A stretch of 44,749 nucleotides of DNA from Treponema sp. (lineage in GTDB: Bacteria; Spirochaetota; Spirochaetia; Treponematales; Treponemataceae): the NCBI GenBank assembly GCA_012519415.1, contig JAAYQG010000012.1, positions 1 to 44,749 on the forward strand, in the 5' to 3' direction. The translations under genes and the position numbers were made by a program. Below are positions 1-8,459 of the stretch, piece by piece. Position 1 is the first letter of the stretch; each line of letters opens with the position of its first letter. The notes below the pieces were generated by a model that was not told the origin of the DNA, ran no database searches, and worked only from the letters and a program-made list of their open reading frames with translations.

Positions 1-182
1 GCAGACAGAGCGTTGCTATATAAATGCCAGCTCAATAAAAACACAAAGGGAGATTTTGTTCGCTGTAGCATGATGAATTTGGGCTTTTTCCAAAATCGAA
101 ATTGCGAACAATTATTGACGCTATCAAATTTAATATTCCGAATCTTAAATAGTTGTTTACTGTTGAAATTGTTTGGTATCAT

Positions 183-198
183 TGTTTCACGTGAAACA
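183..198. other. parS: parS centromere-like site
   Basis: The sequence TGTTTCACGTGAAACA is a perfect 16-bp palindrome and matches the widely conserved bacterial parS consensus bound by ParB (Spo0J). ParB loaded here spreads and recruits SMC for origin segregation. Such sites usually lie within the origin-proximal part of the chromosome. It sits in the non-coding stretch downstream of argA; I saw no second copy in the window and no parAB, dnaA or gidA gene nearby. The remaining bases 1-182 show no gene I can support. Confidence 0.85.
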
Positions 199-235
199 TT
201 AATAAGGTTTTGTGAATATTCTTAAAGAGTTAATC

Positions 236-1597
236 TTAAAGAATTAAGGAGAATGCTTTTGAACCACGCTCGGAAGAATATTTTTTTTGGCGTTCTTCCG
301 GTAAAGAATCAATGGAAATGGGCAAAAAACCTAATTGTTCAAACCAATCTGCGGTGCGCGTTGTAAGAACAAACACTTCTTTAATATTTTTATTTCGTGC
401 TCTTTCAATAAGATAATTTACAAGTTTTGGACCTATGCCAATATGACTGCAACGCTTGTCAACAGCAACAGCGGCAATTTCTGCCTGTTTCCCATTATAA
501 ATATGAAGAGCTGCACAAGCTTTTATTCCGCCGTCTAGCTCATAAACAATATAATCGCCGTATTTTTCTGCCAAATCTAATTCTGTACGTGGAAGCAAAA
601 TGCCTTCGTCTACAAAAGGACGCATAACGTTGAGAACATCGGGAATATCGTCGATAGTCATGTTTCTAATTCCGCCATAATTATCTTCATAAATCATTGT
701 GCCAGAGCCGAAATCAGAGAAAAGTTCACATGGAATTGTGCCGTTGTAAGAACCGTTCAAAATGTGAATTCTTGAAACTCCGGAACGACAAGCTGTAAGA
801 CCTAAGCGCAATAAAGAAAGACTATGTTTAAGGTTTTCCGAATGTTCGGAATCATTACTTAATTTGTTGATTTTTAATTCATTTATATGAATAAATGAAG
901 GAAGTTCATCAACGTTAAGTGCAAGAACATGACCTTCTTGCGATAATTTTGTGTTTGGAAGAATTTCAAAATCTTTGCTGGTAATGCTTGAATTTTCTGT
1001 TAAAAAGAAAAGTTTGTCGGCTTTCATTTTTACTGATAAAACGACAGCAAGTTGCATAGATGAAATATTATAAGGTTTTCCTGCAATGCTCCAGCCTATA
1101 CATGGGAATATAGGAATAAAGTCGTTTTCTAATATTGTAGAAACTGCATCTACTTGTATTTTATCAATCTCACCGGATGTTCCAAAATCAATTCCGTTTT
1201 GAATGCCTTTGCCTCGTGCTCTAACCCAATTTCCTATAACAGCTGAGTTTTTTTCTGCTGCAAGAGATGTCATTATTTGATTTGAAACATCAAAAGCTGC
1301 CATTTTAATAAGAGGCATTGCGTCTTCTTTTGTTATTCGGTATCCGTTTTGAATTTGCCAAGAAATTGATTCTCTGTCTAAAATTTGGCTTATTCGGTTT
1401 CGTGCAGCCGGAACAATAATTACACGAATCCCTGTTTCTTTTACAAAACAAATATCTCTAATATGGCTTGCAAATATAGGAGAATCAATAATAGCATCAT
1501 CTATGTGAATAACTATCGTTGCTCGTTTGAAAAGTCGTATATAGCGAATAACATCTCGAATACTTTCAGCTTTTGTGAATATATCAGTATTGTGCAT
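236..1597 (-). CDS. argA: Amino-acid N-acetyltransferase (N-acetylglutamate synthase, ArgA type)
   Basis: This enzyme acetylates glutamate with acetyl-CoA, the first step of arginine synthesis. The product has the two-part ArgA layout: an amino-acid-kinase-like domain over about residues 20-290 and a C-terminal GNAT domain over about residues 310-453. The GNAT part shows the acetyl-CoA loop (VAVDKRCSHIGIGPKLVNYL) and the ArgA-type stretch FVLTTRTADWFEQLGF. Its length, 453 aa, is close to E. coli ArgA (443 aa). I chose the ATG at 1597; a TTG seven codons upstream is also open, and neither has a clear Shine-Dalgarno. No other arginine-synthesis gene is adjacent, although arginase lies 20 kb away. 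The amino-acid-kinase domain is expected to carry arginine feedback control; that is family knowledge, not visible here. Confidence 0.88.
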   Translation of the reverse strand: MHNTDIFTKAESIRDVIRYIRLFKRATIVIHIDDAIIDSPIFASHIRDICFVKETGIRVIIVPAARNRISQILDRESISWQIQNGYRITKEDAMPLIKMAAFDVSNQIMTSLAAEKNSAVIGNWVRARGKGIQNGIDFGTSGEIDKIQVDAVSTILENDFIPIFPCIGWSIAGKPYNISSMQLAVVLSVKMKADKLFFLTENSSITSKDFEILPNTKLSQEGHVLALNVDELPSFIHINELKINKLSNDSEHSENLKHSLSLLRLGLTACRSGVSRIHILNGSYNGTIPCELFSDFGSGTMIYEDNYGGIRNMTIDDIPDVLNVMRPFVDEGILLPRTELDLAEKYGDYIVYELDGGIKACAALHIYNGKQAEIAAVAVDKRCSHIGIGPKLVNYLIERARNKNIKEVFVLTTRTADWFEQLGFLPISIDSLPEERQKKYSSERGSKAFSLIL

Positions 1598-1686
1598 ATG
1601 TGAAGTATAAAAAGACAATTAATAAAAAGCAAGCAACAGATAATATTCTTTGTAAATATATACTGAACAAAATGCGAAAATACAGT

Positions 1687-2478
1687 TTAGTTTAAGTTTA
1701 ATTTGTTTAATTCATAAAAAAATAATGTTGCCGCTTGTGCAACATTGAGACTTTCTACAGCGGTGCGAATTGTATTTCCATAATAAAGATGCTCTTTGCC
1801 TTCAATACGGATAAGTTCATCGCAGTTCTCAATAACATCTTTTGAAATGCCGTTTTCTTCATTTCCAAGAACGAGCAAAACCGGCTTGTTGTTTGCAATT
1901 AACGGCAAGTCTTTGAGTGTTTTTTTTGCTCTTATTTCTGTTCCAATGCGAACCATTTTGTTTTTTAAATCTTGCATAAATTTTGTACAGGACTCAACCG
2001 TATATAAACGAACATATTCCATGCCGCCTTGCGCCACTCTGTAACTACTTGTAGAAACACTAGATTGCGCTTCATCTAAAGGAATTACAATATTATCTAT
2101 GCCGAAAAAAACCGCACTTCTAATTATCGCGCCTAAATTATTTGCATTTCCAACCCTATCTAACAGAATAATATGTTCTTTTTTCTTTATCCACGAATCA
2201 ATAACAGAAGAATCCAATTGTGGAATTTTAGGCTGTGGAATCATTGCGACGACGCCTTGATGATGAACGCTTCCACAAAGTTTTTCAAGTTCTTTATCAT
2301 CTTTGACGCAATTATAAGGTTTTTTTGCAGCAGCAAGGCGGCGGCATAATCCACCAAATTGAGATGCTCGCTCTTGATTAAAATAAAAGCGAGTAATAAT
2401 ATCTCCGTGTGCTTTTTCTAAAGCTTTTACTGCTTCCATGCCGCATATGGCAAGTTCGTTCAATTTTTTATTTTTCAT
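1687..2478 (-). CDS. TrmH/SpoU-family RNA 2'-O-ribose methyltransferase
   Basis: This is an S-adenosylmethionine-dependent methyltransferase of the SPOUT class that modifies rRNA or tRNA ribose. An N-terminal RNA-binding part (about residues 5-95) precedes the knotted SPOUT domain (about 100-258). The three family motifs are visible: NLGAIIRSAVFFGID near residue 117, LVLGNEENGIS near 205, and the C-terminal knot motif with SLNVAQAATLFFYE near 245. The length of 263 aa is normal. Family members differ in target (23S G2251 for RlmB, tRNA G18 for TrmH), and sequence inspection alone does not separate them. It follows argA on the same strand with a 90-nt gap. No Shine-Dalgarno is evident before the ATG. 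Confidence 0.85.
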   Translation of the reverse strand: MKNKKLNELAICGMEAVKALEKAHGDIITRFYFNQERASQFGGLCRRLAAAKKPYNCVKDDKELEKLCGSVHHQGVVAMIPQPKIPQLDSSVIDSWIKKKEHIILLDRVGNANNLGAIIRSAVFFGIDNIVIPLDEAQSSVSTSSYRVAQGGMEYVRLYTVESCTKFMQDLKNKMVRIGTEIRAKKTLKDLPLIANNKPVLLVLGNEENGISKDVIENCDELIRIEGKEHLYYGNTIRTAVESLNVAQAATLFFYELNKLNLN

Positions 2479-2597
2479 AGTGATGAGTATATCATTTTGT
2501 ACAACAGTCTGTGTAGTATTAGTATAAATATGAAGAACTTAGATTTCGTATGTTTTTAATTATAATATGATTGCCAAGATGTTTTAATTTATGTAAC

Positions 2598-2626
2598 TTG
2601 ACAATCAGCTTGTATATCATTATTGG
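2598..2626 (+). promoter_or_regulatory. Candidate sigma-70 promoter for the HD-domain gene
   Basis: TTGACA at 2598-2603 is followed after 17 nt by TATTGG at 2621-2626, 40 nt before the start codon at 2666. The -35 is perfect and the -10 is weak (a TTTAATA alternative lies 5 nt further on). Confidence 0.45.
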
Positions 2627-2665
2627 TTTAATAAACGCATATTCGTAAGACAAATGGAGTGTGAT

Positions 2666-3259
2666 ATGAAAATAAAAGACGCACATGAATTATTATCAAA
2701 ATATGTTACCAGCAATACGCTTCAGCGACATTGTTTAACAGTGTCTGTCGTTTTAAAATATTGGGCAAATTTACTTGGGGAACCAGATTGTGAATTTTGG
2801 GAAAGTGTTGGGTTGTTGCATGATATAGATTATGAACAGTTTCCAAACGAACATTGTAAAAAAGCTAAAGAAATATTGGAAGCGGAGAAAACAAATTATC
2901 CTGATATTTCAAATGAGTTGATTCATGCTGTACAAAGTCATGGATGGAAGATTTGTTGTGATGTTGCTCCTGTTCATATAATGGAAAAAATTCTATATAC
3001 GGTTGATGAACTTACAGGGCTTATTTTTGCATGTGCAATGGCAAGACCATCAAGAAGCGTAATGGATCTTGAAGTAAAATCAGTTATGAAAAAATTTAAG
3101 ACTCCGGCTTTTGCAGCTGGTTGTAATCGAGAAATAATAACAAACGGAATGGAGCTTATTAAAGCTGAAATTCCAAATATCGATAACAATGAAATAATTC
3201 AGCGATGTATTCTTGCTATGCGAACAAATGCACCATTGTTGGGTGTTGGTGTAGTTTAA
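2666..3259 (+). CDS. HD-domain phosphohydrolase-like protein
   Basis: A 197-aa protein of the HD metal-dependent phosphohydrolase superfamily. A conserved His lies in RHCLTV near residue 21 and the HD doublet in GLLHDIDY near residue 50, with further His residues in NEHCKKA and QSHGW, as expected for a two-metal site. Many such stand-alone HD proteins in spirochetes and clostridia have no assigned substrate, and I do not assign one. The start is the ATG at 2666, preceded by GGAG six nucleotides upstream; an in-frame ATG at 2654 overlaps that GGAG and is unlikely to be used. The gene diverges from the argA/TrmH pair and is followed by about 190 nt without a gene before ftsK. Confidence 0.75.
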   Translation: MKIKDAHELLSKYVTSNTLQRHCLTVSVVLKYWANLLGEPDCEFWESVGLLHDIDYEQFPNEHCKKAKEILEAEKTNYPDISNELIHAVQSHGWKICCDVAPVHIMEKILYTVDELTGLIFACAMARPSRSVMDLEVKSVMKKFKTPAFAAGCNREIITNGMELIKAEIPNIDNNEIIQRCILAMRTNAPLLGVGVV

Positions 3260-3449
3260 AGTAGCTGAAGAACATCTAAAGCAAGCAAACCAAACAAAAT
3301 TTGTGTGATTCTTTGAACAGAATCTTATTTTGCTTTGTCAAAGCTTATGTTTTTAATAAAATCATTCTAATATCAAAAATTAAAATTCCGATAATTAAAG
3401 AGTCTATCTAGCCGAAGGTTTTTCGGTATGGTGCAATTGGAGTTTGTTA

Positions 3450-6400
3450 ATGAATCGGTCTGGTAAGTTATCAATAGTTTTTGGATTTCTGCTTGAAGTT
3501 CTAGCTGTTTTTTTTGTGTGTACTATTCTCATGCAGTTTTTTGCTTTTGGAGAGCAGCAGCCTGCTATTTTTAAAATCGGGGCTGTTCTTTTTCAAGCTT
3601 ATGGATACTCTTCCATGTTAATTCCTGTCTGTATGTTTGTAGCAGGGCTTTTGATTTTTACAGGTTACTGCACTTTAAGATGGAGTATTTATCTTGCTTG
3701 TTCAATTTTTCCTTTTATAACTGTTGTTTTAGCAGAAAGAATAGCCAAGCATTTTTTAATTACAGACACGTCGGTTTTAGTGGGTTTTAAAATAGCTGCA
3801 ATTTTTGTTTTTGCTGCTTTAGCTGTCGTAATTGAATACGTTCTCATTGGAATGATTTCCGATTATTTTTTAGCAAAAAAAGCATTATCTGTAAAAAAAC
3901 CCAAAAAACCCAAAGAAGAAAAAGAAGAAATACCGCAAAATGCCTTTTCTAAAGACCCATTGGTCGTTGATTCCAATAAAACAGAAGAGCCGGAACAAGA
4001 AGAAACTTTTTCTTTTAAAACAACGAGCATTTTAAATGATGATAAATCTAATTCCGGCTTGACAGATAAAACAGCAGAAATAGAAGAAGAGCAGCCTGTT
4101 AAAAAAGATAAAAAAGACGATGTTACTTTTATAATTCCTCAATATGTGCCATATGGAGAACAAATAGCTAAAAAAGGTTCTGTTTGGAAAGATTATAATA
4201 AAATCGGCGATTATATTAGAAAAACTCCACCTAAGGACATTTCTGCCAAAAGTGAAAATGAAGTGTCTGACGAAGAAATTGTAGAAATTTCACTGAAAGA
4301 AAAAACATCTCATACCGTTTTGCCTTTTCAAAAAGAAGAAGAATCTGTTTTTTTAAATTTTAAAAGAATTCTGGTGCCGGATGAGCCGATTATACCTGAC
4401 CCTAATGCAGAACCTGCAAAACCGGATTTGTTTCTAAACGAAGAATCGCCGATTGAAGCTTTGCATAAATCTCTAAAGGCAAAAGCTCTTCAAGATGAAG
4501 CGGAAAAAATTGCAGGAAATGAGCTTAAAGAACTTGACGAAGATTCTCTAAACAAGGTAAACACAAACATTGCTGCAAAATCGTATTTTGAGCAAATGCC
4601 GGAAGTAGAAGCAGAAATGCAAGAAAATTTTGTAAGTCTTGATGAAGAGGCATTTCTTGAAAATCCGTTTAAAGAAGCGGAAAATTTTTCAGAAGGTTTG
4701 GAGCCTGCTGTTGATATTCAAATGGAAGAACCTGTTTTTGAAGAGCCGAAATTTGAAAAGAACTCAATTGCCAATACGGAATCTAAAGATGTCTTTGAAG
4801 GAATTTCAACTGTTGAGAAAGTTTTAGAAGAACTTGAACCTATTGATGAAAATATCGAAGAATTTGAACTTGATGATTCTTTTGAAATAGAATCGATTGA
4901 TGAAAATCAAATTGATGATACGGAATTTGATATAATTCCTTTTGATGAAGATTTTGAACTTGAAGAAGAAGATGATGATATAGAATTTGAAATTGAAGAT
5001 TTTGAAGACTTAAAAGAAACGAAAACAGATGAAAAAAATTTTGCAGATAGTTTTTCTTCGTTGACAAAAGAAAAAGCGGAAAAAGCAGAAGATTTTGAAG
5101 AACCGAAAATTTCGCCGGAAAAAATGTTTGAACATGAACTTGCACAGAAAGCAGCATCTGTTGTTCCTGAAAAATCTATAAAAGATTATAAAATTCCAAC
5201 AGACGGTTTGCTGAATACGTATCCAGATGGGCAATATTGGATAATTGACGAGAGAACTGAAAAAGCTGGAGAAATTCTAAAACAAACACTTTCAGAATTT
5301 AAAATAGAGGCTGATGTTACAGCAATACGCAAAGGTCCTGTTATTACAATGTTTGAAATACTTCCGGCACCCGGTGTTAAGTTGAACAAAATTGTTGGGC
5401 TTCAAGATAACATAGCACTTAGGCTTGCCGCTTCAAGCGTACGCATTGTTGCGCCAATTCCGGGAAAACATGCTGTAGGCATAGAAGTGCCAAACAAACA
5501 GCGTTCTATTGTTAGTTTTAGAGAGCTTATTGATAATGATTCTCCGCTTTTTGATAAAATGGAAGTGCCTGTTGTTTTGGGTAAAGATATTACAGGAGAA
5601 GCAAAACTTTTAGATTTGGCTGCAACTCCTCATCTATTAATTGCAGGTTCTACCGGTTCAGGAAAATCTGTTTGTGTTAATACGATGATATTGTCTATTT
5701 TATACAAACGAACTCCTATGCAAGTCAAAATGATTTTGATAGACCCAAAAGTAGTTGAACTTAAACTTTACAATGATATTCCGCACCTTTTGACTCCTGT
5801 AATAACAGAACCGAAAAAAGCATTTCAGGCTCTTCAATATTGTCTTTGCGAAATGGAAAGGCGTTATGCACTTCTTGATAGAATGGGTGTTCGTGATATT
5901 AAAAGCTATAACCGTCGCATTAAAGAGAGAAAGCTTGCAAATGAAAATTTGCCTTATATTGTTGTTATTATTGATGAATTTGCAGACCTTATGGCAACAA
6001 CAGGAAAGGAACTTGAATCAACAATTGCTCGTCTTGCTGCAATGAGCCGAGCGGTAGGAATCCATTTGGTTCTCGCAACACAACGTCCGTCTATTGATGT
6101 AATTACAGGACTTATCAAAGCAAATATTCCGACTCGTATTGCGTTTATGGTTGCTTCAAAAATGGATAGTCGTATTATTATTGATCAAGTCGGTGCAGAA
6201 AAATTGCTTGGCAAAGGCGATATGCTTTATGCTTCTGCTGTAGATCCGTTCCCTGTTCGTATTCAAGGAACTTTTGTTTCTGACAATGAAGTTGAAAATG
6301 TTGTTGATTATGTCAAGAAATTTGGTCCACCGGAATATATTGACGAAGAAATTTTCTTTGATGATGAAGAGGAAGAAACAGAGCCTTCGCTTTTTTCTGA

Positions 6401-6629
6401 TGGTGAAGATCCGCTTTATGAGAAAGCACTTGATATAGTTCTTCAATCTGGAAAAGCTTCTGCATCTTACATTCAACGAAGATTAAAGGTTGGATATAAC
6501 AGAGCAGCCCGTCTTGTTGAAGAAATGGAAGCTCGTGGAATCGTAGGCCCTGCAAACGGCTCAAAACCACGCGATGTGATTCATGTGCCAACAAGAACTG
6601 TTCGTTCTTCAATGACAACAGAAGAATAA
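3450..6629 (+). CDS. ftsK: DNA translocase FtsK/SpoIIIE
   Basis: A septum-anchored DNA pump that clears and resolves the chromosome terminus at division. The 1059-aa product has about four hydrophobic membrane segments in residues 8-140. A very long linker (about 150-590) follows, dominated by Glu, Asp and Lys, including a run of nearly pure acidic residues around 460-525. The motor then carries Walker A GSTGSGKS near residue 733 and Walker B VVIIDEFADLM near 837. A C-terminal winged-helix gamma domain (about 985-1040; SYIQRRLKVGYNRAARLVEEME) reads the polar KOPS sequences in known FtsKs. I take the ATG at 3450 because GGAG lies 7 nt upstream; a TTG at 3444 is too close to it. A small hairpin (CCGAA/TTCGG, 3412-3426) precedes the gene. 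Confidence 0.93.
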   Translation: MNRSGKLSIVFGFLLEVLAVFFVCTILMQFFAFGEQQPAIFKIGAVLFQAYGYSSMLIPVCMFVAGLLIFTGYCTLRWSIYLACSIFPFITVVLAERIAKHFLITDTSVLVGFKIAAIFVFAALAVVIEYVLIGMISDYFLAKKALSVKKPKKPKEEKEEIPQNAFSKDPLVVDSNKTEEPEQEETFSFKTTSILNDDKSNSGLTDKTAEIEEEQPVKKDKKDDVTFIIPQYVPYGEQIAKKGSVWKDYNKIGDYIRKTPPKDISAKSENEVSDEEIVEISLKEKTSHTVLPFQKEEESVFLNFKRILVPDEPIIPDPNAEPAKPDLFLNEESPIEALHKSLKAKALQDEAEKIAGNELKELDEDSLNKVNTNIAAKSYFEQMPEVEAEMQENFVSLDEEAFLENPFKEAENFSEGLEPAVDIQMEEPVFEEPKFEKNSIANTESKDVFEGISTVEKVLEELEPIDENIEEFELDDSFEIESIDENQIDDTEFDIIPFDEDFELEEEDDDIEFEIEDFEDLKETKTDEKNFADSFSSLTKEKAEKAEDFEEPKISPEKMFEHELAQKAASVVPEKSIKDYKIPTDGLLNTYPDGQYWIIDERTEKAGEILKQTLSEFKIEADVTAIRKGPVITMFEILPAPGVKLNKIVGLQDNIALRLAASSVRIVAPIPGKHAVGIEVPNKQRSIVSFRELIDNDSPLFDKMEVPVVLGKDITGEAKLLDLAATPHLLIAGSTGSGKSVCVNTMILSILYKRTPMQVKMILIDPKVVELKLYNDIPHLLTPVITEPKKAFQALQYCLCEMERRYALLDRMGVRDIKSYNRRIKERKLANENLPYIVVIIDEFADLMATTGKELESTIARLAAMSRAVGIHLVLATQRPSIDVITGLIKANIPTRIAFMVASKMDSRIIIDQVGAEKLLGKGDMLYASAVDPFPVRIQGTFVSDNEVENVVDYVKKFGPPEYIDEEIFFDDEEEETEPSLFSDGEDPLYEKALDIVLQSGKASASYIQRRLKVGYNRAARLVEEMEARGIVGPANGSKPRDVIHVPTRTVRSSMTTEE

Positions 6630-6674
6630 AAGACAGATATTAAATTTTAAGAATGTAAATTTTATCGGATTAGC

Positions 6675-6703
6675 TTGACAATTTTCGGGAAACTATTTAC
6701 CAT
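6675..6703 (+). promoter_or_regulatory. Promoter of initiator tRNA
   Basis: Consensus -35 TTGACA (6675-6680), a 17-nt spacer, and -10 TACCAT (6698-6703). The mature tRNA begins 13 nt downstream of the -10, so transcription would start almost at the tRNA 5' end. Confidence 0.75.
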
Positions 6704-6715
6704 TGTTCAACACGT

Positions 6716-6788
6716 CGCAGGATAGAGCAGTTGGCAGCTCGTCGGGCTCATAACCCGGAGGTCGTAGGTTCGAGTCCTACTCCTGCTA
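6716..6788 (+). tRNA. Initiator tRNA-fMet (anticodon CAT)
   Basis: The cloverleaf folds with a 7-bp acceptor arm CGCAGGA/TCCTGCT in which position 1-72 is an unpaired C-U. The anticodon loop is CTCATAA with anticodon CAT at 6749-6751. Three consecutive G-C pairs (GGG/CCC) close the anticodon stem, and the D stem has A11-U24. The 1-72 mismatch, the three G-C pairs and A11-U24 are the classic initiator identity marks, so this is tRNA-fMet rather than elongator Met or Ile2. The 3' CCA is not encoded; A at 6788 is the discriminator base. Confidence 0.95.
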
Positions 6789-6792
6789 GAAG

Positions 6793-6823
6793 CGGTTCGC
6801 AATCTTGCGAACCGTTTTTTTTT
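6793..6823 (+). terminator. Rho-independent terminator of initiator tRNA
   Basis: A perfect 9-bp stem, CGGTTCGCA (6793-6801) and TGCGAACCG (6806-6814), with loop ATCT, is followed by nine T. It ends the single-gene tRNA transcript, and the next gene starts 11 nt later. Confidence 0.92.
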
Positions 6824-6833
6824 GAGGTTTTAT

Positions 6834-7643
6834 ATGATTGTTGATTTCCATACACATATTTGGCCTGACAGTCTTGCAAAAAAAGCAATCACGGAATTGT
6901 CAAAAAACTTACAAGACGGATACGAGCATTTTAGCGATGGAACAGCTTCCGGATTAATTCAAAAAATGGACGAATGGAACATAGACAAGTCTATTGTTCT
7001 TCCTGTTCAGACAAAAGCAAGCCAGTCAAAAACGATAAACGAATACGCATTTTCGATTAATCAAAATGAAAAATATAAAGACCGCATTATTTCATTTGGC
7101 GGAATATGGCCTTATACAGAGAATATAAAAGAAGATATAGATTTTATAGTAGCTCATAATTTTAAAGGAATAAAATTTCATCCTGAATATCAGCGCTTTA
7201 ATGTTGACGATAAGCGATTTTTTCCACTTTACGAATATGCTTTAAGCAAAGGATTAATTCTTATTTTCCATGCAGGCGTCGATATCACTGTTAAAGATTA
7301 TCTGCATAGTTCTCCAAAACAATTTAAGCATCTTGCTGAAGAAATGAAAGGTGGAATTATTGTTGCTGCCCATTTAGGTGGGCATCTTCAGACAGATGAA
7401 GCTATTGAAGTTTTGGCAGGTTCTTCCGTTTATATTGATACTTCAATGGGGTTTGGTTTTTATGGAAAAGAAAATTTCTTGAAAATGGTAGCTGCACACG
7501 GTGCCGAAAAAATACTTTTTGCTTCGGATTCTCCTTGGGGCAATGCAAAAGAAGAACTTGAAAATATTTTGAGCCTTCCTCTAGCAGAAGAAGAGAAAAA
7601 TCTAATTTTGAGCGGAAATGCAATAAGGCTTTTAGAAGGCTGA
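6834..7643 (+). CDS. Amidohydrolase-2 family metal-dependent hydrolase
   Basis: A 269-aa TIM-barrel hydrolase of the amidohydrolase-2 family (PF04909), which includes ACMSD- and gamma-resorcylate decarboxylase-like enzymes. Metal-site motifs are visible: HTH at residues 6-8 in DFHTHIWPDS, the FHPEY strand near 110, FHAG near 145, HLGGH near 182 and SDSPW near 230. Substrate is unknown; family members act on C-N bonds or decarboxylate aromatic acids. The start is the ATG at 6834 with GAGG 6 nt upstream; this Shine-Dalgarno directly follows the tRNA terminator T tract, so the message must come from a promoter inside or upstream of the tRNA unit, or from read-through. The stop codon is only 4 nt from the convergent tRNA-Ala gene. 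Confidence 0.8.
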   Translation: MIVDFHTHIWPDSLAKKAITELSKNLQDGYEHFSDGTASGLIQKMDEWNIDKSIVLPVQTKASQSKTINEYAFSINQNEKYKDRIISFGGIWPYTENIKEDIDFIVAHNFKGIKFHPEYQRFNVDDKRFFPLYEYALSKGLILIFHAGVDITVKDYLHSSPKQFKHLAEEMKGGIIVAAHLGGHLQTDEAIEVLAGSSVYIDTSMGFGFYGKENFLKMVAAHGAEKILFASDSPWGNAKEELENILSLPLAEEEKNLILSGNAIRLLEG

Positions 7644-7647
7644 AATA

Positions 7648-7720
7648 TGGAGCATATCGGACTTGAACCGACCACCTATTGATTGCGAACCAATCGCTCT
7701 ACCAGATGAGCTAATGCCCC
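7648..7720 (-). tRNA. tRNA-Ala (anticodon CGC)
   Basis: On the minus strand the acceptor arm GGGGCAT/ATGCTCC contains the G3-U70 wobble pair, the dominant alanine identity element. The anticodon loop is TTCGCAA with anticodon CGC, which reads GCG. The stem ATTGG/TCAAT, the D stem GCTC/GAGC and the T arm with GTTCAAGTC all form. No CCA is encoded. No terminator hairpin is seen on its 3' side, where the amidohydrolase gene ends. Confidence 0.93.
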
Positions 7721-7731
7721 AAAACAAAATG

Positions 7732-7761
7732 ATTCTAACGTAAACTGTTCGTTTTGCGCAA
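7732..7761 (-). promoter_or_regulatory. Promoter of tRNA-Ala
   Basis: Read on the minus strand: -35 TTGCGC (7761-7756), an 18-nt spacer, and -10 TAGAAT (7737-7732), 11 nt before the tRNA 5' end at 7720. Five of six -10 bases and four of six -35 bases match the consensus. Confidence 0.6.
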
Positions 7762-7814
7762 TATCATGAAAATTTTATTTGAGTTTATAAAATCCATTTT
7801 TTGGTGAATTTATC

Positions 7815-8459
7815 TTAACTTAACAGACTTTTAAGATTATAAATAGAATTTATTCTCAAACCGTCCCAGTCGTTTATCGAAAATCTATTGTTTTCATCAA
7901 TTAAGACAGCTTTTCCGCCGATTGCATCAAAACCTTTGACATATCTTAGCGTGTCATCAACAAACAAAGTTTGTTCAACTGAAAAACCTGCGGCTTTAAT
8001 TGGTGCAAAGTATGATTCAGGCGCAGGTTTCCCATTTAAATTGTTTGCACGCAAATCAAAAATAACTTTAAACAAATCAAAGATTTTAAGTTTTTTTAAA
8101 ATCCGTTCAGCATGTTCGTAAGGGGAATTTGTCAAAATAGACATGGGCATTTTTAGAGAAAGTAAATAATCCCTAAGATTCGGATCAAAAGAAACTTCAT
8201 TAATTTCTTCTTCCGGATGTACGGATTTGAAAAAAACGTCTTCATTTTTTAAGCCTTTTTCTTTTTTTAGCCATTCAAGAGTTGTTCCAAAACGCGAAAG
8301 ACCGCTTTTTCGCTCAATAGTAGCTTCTTCCGGAGAAATATTAAGATAATCTGAAACAAATTGCACGAAGCGTTCATTCATTTTTTGGGTTATAGGTGCA
8401 GAAGACGGATATAGCGTATTATCAAGGTCAAACAGTAGATGTTCAATTTTTTCTGCCAT
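7815..8459 (-). CDS. HAD-superfamily phosphatase, pyrimidine 5'-nucleotidase-like
   Basis: A 214-aa haloacid-dehalogenase-type hydrolase. Motif I is FDLDNTLYP near residue 10 (Asp nucleophile and acid/base), motif II is ILTNSPYEHAERIL near 109, the motif III Lys is in GKPAPESYF near 142, and motif IV is LFVDDTLRYVKG near 165. The DLDNTLYP opening and helical cap resemble the yeast Sdt1/Phm8-like pyrimidine 5'-nucleotidase group; substrate is inferred only from that. Its start codon overlaps the stop of the phosphofructokinase gene (TAATG). A GGAG lies 7 nt upstream, so the two genes are translationally coupled and co-transcribed. Confidence 0.78.
   Translation of the reverse strand: MAEKIEHLLFDLDNTLYPSSAPITQKMNERFVQFVSDYLNISPEEATIERKSGLSRFGTTLEWLKKEKGLKNEDVFFKSVHPEEEINEVSFDPNLRDYLLSLKMPMSILTNSPYEHAERILKKLKIFDLFKVIFDLRANNLNGKPAPESYFAPIKAAGFSVEQTLFVDDTLRYVKGFDAIGGKAVLIDENNRFSINDWDGLRINSIYNLKSLLS

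Noticed and set aside
13-225. 70-codon open frame at the left edge
   Set aside because: It starts from TTG, has no ribosome-binding site, no recognisable motif, and runs through the parS palindrome.
4840-6618. Several antisense open frames across ftsK
   Set aside because: They are composition artefacts of the acidic, A/G-rich linker and motor coding sequence; no ribosome-binding sites or domains.
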